The notes under the pieces are model-generated. The model was given only the letters and a program-made list of their open reading frames with translations. It was not told the origin of the DNA and ran no database searches. Positions 14,086 through 24,400 of a stretch of DNA of 64,000 nt are shown one piece after another. The stretch covers positions 21,467,523 through 21,531,522 of the forward strand of contig NC_083641.1 of NCBI RefSeq assembly GCF_963576545.1, given 5' to 3'. The DNA is from Limanda limanda (taxonomy: Eukaryota > Chordata > Actinopteri > Pleuronectiformes > Pleuronectidae). A program made the position numbers and the translations under genes. Position 1 is the stretch's first letter. Every line of letters begins with the position of its first letter.

Positions 14086-14214
14086 AGAGTCGAAACACCT
14101 GCTGAGGTAATCTCATTCCCATCCGCCTCAGATTTAGTTCGTATTTAGAGTTAATTAACATAGATTAACACACTGTAAAACTCGACTACGACACTGAGCA
14201 TCATCTGCTTATAA

Positions 14215-14325
14215 TTAGCACGTTAACACCATCATTGTGAGCGTTAGCATGCTGGGGTTAGCCTTGAGCACAAAGCACTGTTATGCATAGCCTCATAGAA
14301 CCACTAGCATGGCTGCAAACTCTTA
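14215..14325 (+). mobile_element. teleost interspersed repeat fragment
   Basis: The run GTTAGCATGCTGGGGTTAGC, then GAGCACAAAGCACTG and CCACTAGCATGGCTGCAAAC, resembles a common fish repeat rich in TTAGCATGCTAA motifs. It is short, and no termini were identified. Confidence 0.5.
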
Positions 14326-17300
14326 AGTAATTTTGTAAATTATTCTTAGAAACTATCGTCTTGTTATCTTTAAACTGGTTTAATCTGGTGTCTTCTGATG
14401 TGCCCATTTTTTTCCTACAAACCTCCCCCCTTTGTGTTTCTTCATGTAGCAACTACATCCTCTTTTTTAGGCACTTGCAGTCTTAACTTTAACTAAAAAC
14501 ACAATCTTTATACACAATAAGTGCCATCGTATTAAGAGACAGGGTTTTGTTTTTTCTTCAGCATTTGCCTGAACCTCCATTTTTCAGTTCATAACAGGAC
14601 AGACATAGCTTCTATACTTTCACCTGCTGACTTTTAAATGTGTTCATATTAAATTTAGGTAAATAAACTCCTGCCTGACTTGTGCATCCTGCAGAATCCT
14701 GCATGAGCTCAAACTTTCTCAAAGATGAAAAAAAAGAGTTTTCCACAAAGTCTCACTGAATATCTTGGAAGTGTAAAAATCCTCCCCAGCCCCTTAAAAC
14801 AAATACTGAGAACCACCAGCCTCAAAACATTAACTATTAATCGCATTTGAAGCCATGTGCCCAAAAGTAAAATACCAGCAACACCTCACTGCCCGGCAGA
14901 GACTTGAACCCCACAATCAAAGGCAACTTTCCCTTTAAACAGGGTTTAAGTGGGGGACGACTTTCATGTACTCCACGGTCATCTTAAATTCTGTTTCACC
15001 TCATACAACAACACTATCTCACACTCAGGCAGAGCTGTCTGCAGAAAAACAAGTTTTTTTCAGCCTCCTCAGCAGATATGGGGAATTAAGCATTTTCGGT
15101 TTTCTTTCAAATACATGACAGCCGTATCATCTCTTCCCTCCATCCACCCTTCGTTGTTCATCCATTAAATTTGAAACGAGAATTTTCATATATAAACTAA
15201 TTACAATAAATAATTACAGTTAGTACCATGATTTGCAAAAAGTGTGAATTTTGATAAGAAGTTAATTGAATGATTTTCCACCAACCCCTTTAACAAACAG
15301 TATAAGATTCCTCATGGTCCTGTTTTTGACTCTATACATGTATCTCTGTATGTATTATTGATATATTCATGAGAATAATGTTACAACATTACAAACAAGG
15401 TGTTCGGGATCCTTCCAATTCAGATGGGTATTTTTTAAAGGCCTCTCAGTGACATGTTGCATATCACATCTGTAAACATATGTATACTGTCGGCCCGGCT
15501 GAGCCGCCCATCTATAATGGATATGGAGCCATGTGGGGCGGAACAAGTCACCTCAAGTGAGATGCTGGGAGTTGATAAAATGTTAAAATGGACATCTCCA
15601 ACCATACTCTGCATTCCCATGAATAATATCCAGAGCATAACGTACCAACATGTCAATCGTTCACTGCCAGGTCTTCAGAGATTTCAGAGTGCAATCAGGA
15701 AATATGTCCGTCTTAAATGTGAGTCAATATGGAGCTCTTCCCCTTGGTGTAGGGCAGCCAATCAGTTTTTAATAACCTGGAGTAACTCCTCTTCTCAATC
15801 TCAAGATGTGCAGTATGTTATTGATAACAATACAGCAGCTTTCTTTTTACATATTTTTGAAATGTTTATTTCTCCAATGTTCTTGCTGCTGCGTGCTTTT
15901 AATACAAATGTGTGGAGAAGGTTAAATGAGGTTTTGAGACATTCCAAGGCCCAAAGTTGTTTTTCCCCTCGAGCTCTTGTCTTCGCCGCCCATGCTCGTG
16001 ATTGCTCTGTTTCTTTTTGATCTCTGTGGAGAAATTGACACCACGGACCAGGCCATCGTGCTTGAGCTCCTCGAAAAAAAGGGCTTATGTCACGGTTACT
16101 ACCCTTCAGATTGTTCAGACCATAACTTACTGATGGATAATTTCCTGCCATTAGAGGCGGTGCAGCCTCTCCACTGTATTTCATGGATTTAGTTTCCCGT
16201 GGATTGATTTGAGCTTCTTTCTTGATTAAATGCTCATTACAAAAGAGCCTTTAAATCAAGGTGATAAACACGTCGGCAATAAGGCTCTTGCTGTAATTGA
16301 ATTATTCCGAGAAAATGTTCTGTCAATACGCGACGGAAGCCGATACAAATTGCTCGATAACATTTGCAACAAACGGATTCAAACCATTCAGCAACAAGTG
16401 AATTGCCTCCACCCCCTGAACACCGCCTCTATCTACAACCTCAGGTACACTTTACTCTTCATGCAAGAGAAATTATTTGCAAAACAAGATATCCATTTCC
16501 CCGGTGAGCACCCACGAGTCACAACCTTTACAATGCACTGATAGAACGTTACAAATAAAAAAGAGGTTCATATCTCATCTGTAAGGAAACGATTACACGT
16601 GAATCCTCTGTTCCAATTACAGCAGGAGGTTCGCCTCAATGATTTGCTTCCAGAAATAGAGTCACATCTCCAAACTAACATACATCACTAAGCTGCGAGC
16701 TAATGATAATGAATCTATGATCGCTGATTCTATCTACTCAGCTCTATTAATCTGACTATAAAAAAAAACTCAAAAACATCTGCAGTCTTTCTGGATATCC
16801 CTGTTATGTCTGTTCATAAGCGTCTCATGATGTAAGGAGCTATTCCGTCTGTTATAAGTACCGAGAAAATATGGTCTCGTCCAACCATAAAAAATAAAAC
16901 TTCTTCGTGCCTTTATTACATCTCATTTTCGTCACCACATCTCATAACACCAGATACACATCTGCAGCCGAGCCAGCTGAGAGGCAGGATCACAGTTGCC
17001 CCAATTAAGTGATGTTACAGCAGAGCTTCCTTAGTTTCTCCACTGATGATACATATTTTTAACTTTTCCCCTCAAGACTGTGAGGAGCTTTGGTGAGTAA
17101 AATTATCAACTCCTACAAAATATGTAATAAATCACTTTTTCAGACTGTCACAGTGATTGTAATTAGGTTCTACATTATCCTGACCGTCTTACTTGCCATT
17201 ATATAAAATAATTTCTGCTTATTTACTTTGTCTGGGAACTTTACTGACTTGCACTGATCATGTTTTCCTTTTGTATTTTTTCTAATTATGTCCCATTGGA

Positions 17301-17441
17301 ATTGCGGTTGAGCTTCCGTTCTAAAGAAACTGCCACAAAACCTCGTTATAACATCACTTGTCACTGTGTTCAATAGAGGGCTGAAAATCATTTTCAATCA
17401 AGCCGGCTGCACTAATTCAGAATTGTTCAAGTATATATGAT
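14326..17441. other. gene-free unique stretch
   Basis: No repeat families or simple repeats are recognised, and no supportable gene. It contains the longest open frame of the window, listed separately. The low repeat content makes it a reasonable place to look for conserved non-coding elements. Confidence 0.5.
15454..16020 (+). other. 188-codon open frame, unidentified, probably chance
   Basis: This is the longest open reading frame in the window. The translation has no signal peptide, repeat or motif that I recognise. A hydrophobic stretch lies at about residues 128-147 (AAFFLHIFEMFISPMFLLLR). A 127-codon frame overlaps it on the minus strand (15801-16184), so the lack of stops may be compositional. 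A rough chance estimate for one frame of this length in 64 kb of this composition is about 0.2, so it is not strong evidence. No promoter, polyadenylation signal or exon structure was established. I infer non-coding DNA with a fortuitous frame. Confidence 0.15.
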
Positions 17442-17449
17442 ATCATAAA
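17442..17449. repeat. left 8-bp target site duplication
   Basis: ATCATAAA directly before the left terminal inverted repeat of the hAT-type element. It is repeated exactly at 18130-18137. An 8-bp duplication is the hAT superfamily signature. Confidence 0.9.
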
Positions 17450-17461
17450 TAGGGTTGCAAA
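17450..17461 (+). repeat. left terminal inverted repeat of hAT element
   Basis: TAGGGTTGCAAA, the exact reverse complement of 18118-18129. Similarity stops at the 13th base. Confidence 0.93.
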
Positions 17462-17485
17462 GGGGTGGAAATTCCCAGCATCCTT

Positions 17486-17523
17486 CACACTACAGCAGGG
17501 CTACTGAGGCCTGCTGTAGTGTG
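17486..17523. repeat. 14-bp-stem hairpin near hAT left end
   Basis: CACACTACAGCAGG (17486-17499) pairs perfectly with CCTGCTGTAGTGTG (17510-17523) around a 10-base loop. It lies 36 bp inside the left end, within the presumed first exon. Subterminal inverted repeats are often transposase binding or folding sites, but a role here is inference. Confidence 0.9.
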
Positions 17524-17536
17524 CAGGACTAGTCAG

Positions 17537-17740
17537 GTAAGTTTCGATGATATTACTCGGGAAAATATATTAGCATGCTGATTGAGGATTGTTCATCTGT
17601 TCATCTAGCCTATTTCCATTCATTTATCCATCAATTGTAAAATATGTTTACAGAAGATTCCAATTGTTTGGCCAACTATTTATATCTCTGGCATTGCATT
17701 AGCGTTTTTTTACAAACTTTTTTCTCATCTTATTCTACAG
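17537..17740 (+). other. putative transposase 5' intron (204 bp)
   Basis: The donor reads CAG|GTAAGT (exon ends 17536). The acceptor reads TTTTTTCTCATCTTATTCTACAG| and ends at 17740, five bases before the ATG of the BED exon (exon sequence AACA then ATG). The donor matches the vertebrate consensus exactly and the acceptor has a good pyrimidine tract. Such 5' introns in the leader are known in animal hAT genes. Splicing is inferred from sequence only. Confidence 0.65.
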
Positions 17741-17744
17741 AACA

Positions 17745-17951
17745 ATGCCACGTGCACTATCTCATGTGTGGAGACATTTCACCCCATCCAATGTAGAAGG
17801 AAAGGCTGTGTACATTCGCAAATACTGTGCAAAGACCTATGTTAAGAATGACACAAAGATGCAGAAGCATATAGTCAAGTGCCCAAAGTTTCCTCAGGGC
17901 TCAAATCAGCCTATGACAAAACAAAATGTTTATATTTATGTCTGTATATGA
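17745..17951 (+). pseudogene. hAT transposase BED zinc-finger fragment, finger damaged
   Basis: A 68-codon frame. Residues 7-46 have the shape of a BED zinc finger, the DNA-binding domain at the N terminus of hAT transposases and of ZBED proteins. The aromatic signature VWRHF lies at residues 8-12, then YC at 27-28 and KMQKHIVKC ending at residue 46. Family zinc ligands are C-x2-C and H-x3-C. Here Cys28, His42 and Cys46 are present, but the first Cys position is Arg25 (codon CGC, 17817-17819), a one-base change from a Cys codon. The frame leaves similarity after about residue 51 (CPKFPQG) and stops at TGA without any catalytic domain. The start was chosen because it follows the splice acceptor by four bases. 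Most likely a dead remnant; a short BED-only peptide that could still be transcribed cannot be excluded. Confidence 0.8.
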
Positions 17952-17994
17952 AAACGTAAATACAGTTAGTATAAATTACCCACAACATTTACAG

Positions 17995-18083
17995 TTTATT
18001 CCCGTTTATTCCCGTTAATTCCCGTATATTCCCGTTTATTCCCGTTAATTCCCGTTAATTCCTGTATATTCCCGTTAATTCCC
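17995..18083 (+). repeat. 10-bp tandem repeat array in hAT right end
   Basis: About nine consecutive 10-base units with core ATTCCCGTTA, in three variants (GTTTATTCCC, GTTAATTCCC, GTATATTCCC) and one C-to-T change. The reverse complement GGGAAT motif recurs near the right terminus. Arrays like this in hAT subterminal regions are usual transposase binding sites; that role is inferred. Confidence 0.9.
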
Positions 18084-18117
18084 ATGGAAAGTTTCCCACT
18101 TTGAATATTCCCGTAAT

Positions 18118-18129
18118 TTTGCAACCCTA
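18118..18129 (-). repeat. right terminal inverted repeat of hAT element
   Basis: TTTGCAACCCTA, the exact inverse of 17450-17461. Confidence 0.93.
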
Positions 18130-18137
18130 ATCATAAA
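18130..18137. repeat. right 8-bp target site duplication
   Basis: ATCATAAA, identical to 17442-17449. Confidence 0.9.
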
Positions 18138-20799
18138 ACAGTAAACGTATCACAACGCAATCTCACATAAACCACGGCGACATCTTCTAATGTCCTGTTT
18201 TGCCCGATTATCAAACAATATTAAAGCATTAATGTCTAAAATTATCTTATTCTAAACGAAACAAGATATTTGGCATCTTTTCTTAAATTCCTTAAATGAT
18301 TTATTAACTAACAAAACATCTGTGGATACATTTTCTGTTTGTTAGCTGCCAGACGACGCCTTTTATCATTGATTCATGAGATTCTATGGGAATCCCCTTC
18401 TTGCAGATTACAGCAGATGGAGAACGTTTGGAGAAACATTTTCTCAACTTTGTATATTTACTTTTGTCTCACAATGATTCAAAACGCTAATGAAGCCTCA
18501 ATCACTCATCTTTAAAAACTTACAGCTTTTTCAAGTTTGAAGAATCAAACAGAGGAATGAGCCTGAATCGTTTGTTACTTATGGAGGCAACAGATCTAAA
18601 GTTGTACAGTTGGGGGCCGGCTCCTCTTCTCCTCTTTGAGGTTGGTAGAAAAATATTCAGGACTAAAAAACATTGTCGGAGCCGTGTGATACAGGTGAAG
18701 TGGAAATTCCTATTTCCTTTAGTACTGTTCAAATTATTATCAGTCGGTGGAGTTCAGGGAGCTATGTTTCCGTGAAATGCTCGACCAAATCCTGAAATGC
18801 ACTAGTGCACAAACCATCAAAAATTGAAGTGCACTTGTTTCAAAGCCTTCAAAGGAAAGAAGGGGTTCTGTACTTTTGGATTTCTTTTTTTGTACTGCTT
18901 GAAAATATATATGCAGCATTACGATTCTGGCTGTTTTTGCATTTCTGGAGTCTTGTAAATCAATATTGGCCAGCATACTGTTGTTTTATGCAAAACCCTG
19001 ACTGAGGATAACACATGAAGACAGAGAAGCAGAGAAGTCCGCACACACACACACGAGTGAACCCGTCGGAAAGTAACGCCTCGGAGTGATGATGAGTCAA
19101 ATATGTAGACGGTGCAGTGAACCGCCACGTACACGTAACCTGCTGTAATGGCATTCACTTGATTAATTGAAGTTAACATGTCTGGTTCTCCGAGCTTAAA
19201 CACTCAAGTTTGCTGTGCATATCTGATTAAAGGTCAGCTCACTCCAATTTATTTGGCAAAAAGGGAGAGGACACAAGGGAACGAGCGCCGGCTGAGGAAT
19301 TTAATCACGGCGCCACCGGGATGCTGAAAACTGGTTCTGCTCTGTAAGCAGCTGCCGCTCGCTTCGCCATGACACGCACGTCCTGGAAAGGGAAATGGTC
19401 TGTGACTAATGATCAATGACTGAGACAAACTCCGATCATAACGTGCTGACAAGTTTTGTTGACAAACACTTAGTTAGGACAGACAATGTTGATAAATATT
19501 AAACGGATAAGGTCATTTCCATTTCAGCGCCATTTTCAAAAACATGTTTCACTGTCAACTCGGAGATGAGACGTTGGGATTGTCCTGCTCAAATCTTCTA
19601 ATGCAAAAGGTCCGTGTGAAAGAAATAAGATAAGGGTAAATTTCTCATTAGGGATTCAAGAGAGAGAATTTTCCAGAATCAAAATGAGAAATTAATTAAA
19701 GGAGTTATTGATAAATGTATTTCTGCAGCGTCTCTGTTCAAACTGAGTGGACTTGACCTCAATTTATGTCTTTAAGTCCCTCGATGACCTCACACTCAGC
19801 GAATGATCAAATAGACAATCGACGTTAAAAAAACCTATTCTCTCGTCTGCCTTCGAATGGTGTGCACATAACTGTCAAGTGCAGAATATGTGAAGGACTA
19901 AATGACTTATACTGCGGCACATTATGTTTAGAGTAGGAGGGGGATCTCATTTTTGTTTCATTAGAGATCATATTCCCGAGTCTGTGTCTCGCTGTGATAT
20001 TGCGATGCTGATAAAAAATGGGCGAATATAAATGAGGAAAGTTTTGTGTTTAAAACGAGTTTTTTTGTGTGTCACGGAGGAGGAACAGCGTCTTAAAAGA
20101 GATTTACGACATTCCACTGTGCAACATTTTTTCAGATTGGTGAGCTGAAGAAGTTGAGTTTTATCTGAAGCTGCAGCCGAAACAATCTGGCTCCATGTTA
20201 ATGAAGAAGTCAGGCAGTAATCAGACGTTCTCCATCAACAGAAACCTGATCTAATTTCTTGCTGCAGATGCCGTTGCTAGTTTTTTCCTCCAGCCAACAG
20301 CAGATCACAGCAGGGGTTTGTTATCTCTTCCTTCCATGACTCTAAAATATGTAAAAGAATATGTGTCCGCTGTCAATAATTATGAAAATGACTGTTCTTA
20401 TCTAGATGCATTTTTTTAATGAAGAATCTTAGAGCTAATGTGTGAGTTTCCTTTGGCTTCCACACAACCAAAGCCAGGCAGCAGTAAGATATTCAGTTTG
20501 AATCGGCAGTAACTTCTACAGCTCTAACACAGTGTAATCAGAAATCACTTATCAATGACATTAAGCCGGAGAACAGGCGGCATCCTCTCCTGCGAATCTC
20601 TTGTGCGTCCGAAGGCAATTCCAAACAAGTCGTTCAAATTAAATGACAAAGTGTGTCACTTGTCCGTGCCCTCGAGAGACAAACATAAAGAAGTGTTTCT
20701 CTGATGCGACGCCTCCATCAGCGGGCATCAACATTAATCTTCCGAATCTGTCACAAATCTCTGTGGAAAAAATAAATCCGTTGTTATGATGTGACAACA
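18138..20799. other. gene-free stretch
   Basis: No gene or recognised repeat. A short CA run lies at about 19042-19054. Frames of 60 to 95 codons here overlap on both strands. Confidence 0.5.
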
Positions 20800-20925
20800 C
20801 AGGCTCTCGTTTATGTTTGGTTTAGGCATAACAAAAAGATGAGTTGGGTTTAGGGGGAAAATAAGGGTTTGGGTTAGAATTAGCATTTCATTAAGTTAAC
20901 GGGACGTCTGTCATCAATAACTATG
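20800..20925 (+). mobile_element. degenerate teleost repeat fragment
   Basis: GTTTAGGCATAACAAAAAG, GTTGGGTTTAGGGGGAAAAT and GGGTTTGGGTTAGAATTAGC in this order resemble a fish repeat built of TTTAGG(G/C) motifs. It is not telomeric, because the motifs are not tandem TTAGGG units. The match is weak and from memory. Confidence 0.35.
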
Positions 20926-20930
20926 TCATT

Positions 20931-21400
20931 ACATGAAGTTTTCATCTGTGGTTGTTTGTGAGTTAACGGGATTATGCAAACACGTCTGGAGGAAGTAAGT
21001 GATTTCAAGAAAGAATCACTTTTCACTTTCGGTGCAGATCTCGATCAGGGGGCAAGGTTCAGGATTTCTTTCCCTCTTTGTTTAACAATTGCGCTACGAG
21101 ATGAATGTTTTTCATCATTTTCGTGGATTTCTCAGAGAATAATTTAATGGATCTTGACGAACAAAATCTGGCCTTTTAGGCGACTGATGTTTATGAGTGT
21201 GTGCAAGTTGGTGCAGATCCAAATTGGTTCTTGTTGTTCTGGGTTTGTGCCCTCATCGTTCAATGCCGTTATTGTAAGTCGCCTTGGATAAAAGCGTCAA
21301 CTAAATGAGATGTAGTGTTATGTAAAAATAAGAGTGTTGTGAATTTGAATAGGGTTTCATTAGGGGACAGTGGGGCCTTGACGGAGTTATTCTACTTTAA
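20931..21400 (-). mobile_element. dispersed teleost repeat family, copy A (interrupted)
   Basis: This shares landmarks with the copies at 31101, 37433, 40801 and 52078. On the plus strand these are GGTTGTTTGTGAG then GGGATTATGCAAA near the left end, GTGGATTTCTCAGAGAATAA, GCGACTGATGTTTATGAGTGTGTGCAAGTTGGTGCAG, written here as separate blocks GCGACTGATG and GCAAGTTGGTGCAG, and finally TTAGGGGACAGTGGGGCCTTG. The last block is displaced to 21360, because a SINE/LINE-like tail (21230-21335) appears to be inserted before it. Family origin is unknown to me; it is non-coding. Confidence 0.6.
21230..21335 (+). mobile_element. SINE/LINE 3'-tail insertion nested in copy A
   Basis: TTGTAAGTCGCCTTGGATAA followed by AAGCGTCAACTAAATGAGATG and an ATGT-like tail is the 3' end shared by many teleost SINEs and their partner LINEs. 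Only the 3' end is present, so it is 5'-truncated. Exact edges and target duplication were not resolved. Confidence 0.6.
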
Positions 21401-21409
21401 GATATGGAA

Positions 21410-24400
21410 TGAACATGAGAAACATGAAACAACACTGACTGCCTGTTGGAAACCAAAAACAAACGGCACCATCTCCAGAGACAGACTGATAACCTGCAAG
21501 AATTCACTGTTGTGTGCCACTCTCCAATGTCATGAACATATATTTGCAAAAACTTGACTGAGCCCTTGAACAGTATCGACAGCTTGATGTGGAGATGTAA
21601 GCAGCGACGCTCCACAGAGCGGTCACTCAGCCATCTCCCCTCTCAGCCACACGCTACAGCAAACCCCCCCCCCCGCATCAGCACGAGTGAAGGAACAGCA
21701 GCAAAGGAAAGATGACAAGTCGGGGTGTCGGGAGAGAGAAATGTCCTTCACGGGCTACGATACAGCAAATGGTGTTATTATCTGACTACTGTGTTCTCTC
21801 ATTCCTCTCTCGCCCATTTCCCTGCTGCTCTGGGGACGGAGCCATATTTCACCTTGTTATTTACATGCAGCCGCAATAATCCTCTCTGTTTCCTCCCCTT
21901 CACATTCATTTTGATATCCTACAGTATTTACGGCTAAGGGGGGCACGTACCCAATAGAGGCCGCAGGGTAATGAATAAATTAAGCATTAGAGTGAAGGCA
22001 AAGTCCTACTCGGAGGTCACATGCATGTTGCTGCCATTTTAAACAAGGGGCAGATCACTGAGGAACATGGCAGGAGAATCCGTCCAGTCAGAAGCTGGTG
22101 AGCGGCTGTAAATGCGCAGTCGTTGGGGAGCACCTGAATAATTTATAGCCTCTCTTGTTGTGCTGCACAATCAGGGGAGATTTATTTCGAACAAAGGGAA
22201 CATGATGTCAGTTGTGAACTTCAGTTTTGCTCTGTCTCACGTCGTCGTGGTTCCTGTGCTCCCCGCGTTTTCATCTGTATTAGATTTATCTTATCTGATG
22301 TGTAAAACTGCTGACATGTAGCTCTAATTGATGCAGCTGACTGCCTCCTGAGCTGCTTAGATATAAATAATAAATAAATACAAAAAAAACAGCAGTTGTG
22401 GGTGTTGGAATGAGACAGCAGGAAAAGCTGCATTTTAGTGCGCTCTTAATCTGATGACTCTCATCTTCCTGCAGCCCAGGACGTCCCACCACGTCTGTCT
22501 CCGGAGATGCCAGGTCTCACTGACACAATCCTCCAGAGAAACTCACAGCGTGAACCGTTAAAACATGGCACTCGTGTAAGACTTCATACTGAGAGGCTGT
22601 TCGCCTTTTTCTTACTGAAACTCCACCAGCACAGCACAACACATTTATTATCTCTTCTGCAGGAAGGCCAACACACTGCGAAAAAATAAATAATACAGTA
22701 TAAAAAAAAGCCTGTATAAGTAAAAGGAAAGCAGAATGTAACTGCTTCGTACAGATTGTTTTTTTTCCTCCCTTGCCGCTGCCACACCTTCCTCTGAGTA
22801 TGACAACATATTGCATTTCTGTGTGAGTCAACGGCTGCAGGCTCAAATGACTATTTAAGTTGGCCTTGTTGGACAAACTGAACAAAACAGAGACAGAGTA
22901 GCTATTAACAGCCCAGATCCAAACAGCACAGGGAACCTTAGAGTGCCTGGTTCTGCCATTTCTGTGTCTGTCACGTCATTCACAAAATACTACAGTCCTG
23001 TGTGGTGAGTAGTGCTGTCGCTTGTTGTGACAGTCTGATTGGTGCATGTGCTCTCGTGGGTCTCTGATGGATTTAATAGGTTCTATCTGCGTCCTTGATC
23101 GTGTTTTGTCGGCTTGTTTGTGTGCAACAGCCACGTGATCGGCGACTATAGAGAGGATAATTAGCCTTTTCAATGAACCTGACACATTTACATCAAACTC
23201 ATGTTAATTAAAGCAAGTTCTTGTGAGCCACATGAAGAAAAAAAACAACAACATGCCAAGTTCAGGTTACTGTGAAAAAGCAGCTTCCTGCCGCCTCCGT
23301 TCTTCAACAACTAACCCCTTCCAGTGCTTCCCAGTTCCAGCAGAGTTTCCTGCTCCAGCTGAATTAATGAGGCTTTAATTCTCTATTTTACCTACTTACA
23401 GATATGTGCGACATGTACAAACAATAATCTTTCACAGAAACTGAAAAAAATCACTGTAGATGTGCAGCTGGGAGACGTAGTTTACTAAGATATATGTTTC
23501 TCAGCCGCTGTTACACTCAGCAATGAGACAAGGAATTTATACAACGCTGAAATTTCTGTTTCCATGTAATTTCTATGTAATTACTATGTTTGCGGGAGCA
23601 GTCATGTGATAATGTATTGTTAGAATTGGATATGAGGCTAATGAGACTGTGGATGTAACTGAAAACATCAAGGATATAAACAGTATGTGCTTGTTTTTCC
23701 ACTTTGTTTAACTGTCACCCACTAACAACCTGACAGTCTTAAATCTTCTTATAAAAGATAAGCCACTACACTGAACACAGACATCCTTCTCACACTGAGG
23801 TTGAGATCAGCATAAACTGTTGTATCTACGATGCCTGTCCAGGATAAAAGTCAATTCCAGTTTCATAGCCATGAAATCTATACATTCCGTAAATATTAAA
23901 TCCATATCTAACAAATAATCAAAAGTATTCTTAGTAATTTCTATTTTTACTTCTGTGCCGAAAGTTACACAGGCTCTAATTGGATTGAACTAAGAAAATG
24001 AAGTTTTTCTTTTGATAAATTTAGCTACATGTTCATATTTCCTCAGCAACTACACTCAAACGTATGGAATATTTATAGTAGAACAAAATAAGCTACAGGT
24101 CGCCTTGGGAAATTTCAAAGAGCTTCTTACTGTCCTACTTACATACAGATACATAATCATAAAAGGGTTATTTATGAAATATATGTGAACACATATATAT
24201 AGACGCTTCGCATTAATACCTATTAAAAAACTTTACACTGTGTCTATCTGCATTGTTTCAACTGTAAGGCTCAACTAGTAATTATTTTGAGTTGCAGCAA
24301 AGAACAGCATAAAGAAGTTGATTAATTTTGTGAACATTAGAGTATGTAAACCTTTTCAAGTAATAACACAAATTGAAGACAGGAACCCAGTTGAGAGTTT

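Larger units (their letters stand above)
17450..18129 (+). mobile_element. complete non-autonomous hAT-type transposon
   Basis: A 680-bp element bounded by perfect 12-bp terminal inverted repeats and an exact 8-bp target duplication, ATCATAAA. Both are hallmarks of hAT (Ac-like) transposons. It is far too short for a hAT transposase gene of about 600 codons. In order it keeps a 14-bp-stem hairpin, a consensus splice donor, a 204-bp intron, a pyrimidine-rich acceptor, a short exon encoding a BED-type zinc finger, and a subterminal array of 10-bp repeats. The simplest reading is an internal-deletion derivative that kept the 5' end of its parent and lost the catalytic RNase H-like and dimerisation domains. 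It would depend on transposase made elsewhere. The perfect duplication and repeats suggest a fairly recent insertion. Confidence 0.93.

Noticed and set aside
17995..18083. CRISPR-like regular repeats
   Set aside because: The units are 10 bp and contiguous without spacers, inside a hAT element of a vertebrate genome.
20820..20880. Telomere-like TTTAGG motifs
   Set aside because: The motifs are irregular and not tandem TTAGGG; they fit a dispersed fish repeat better.
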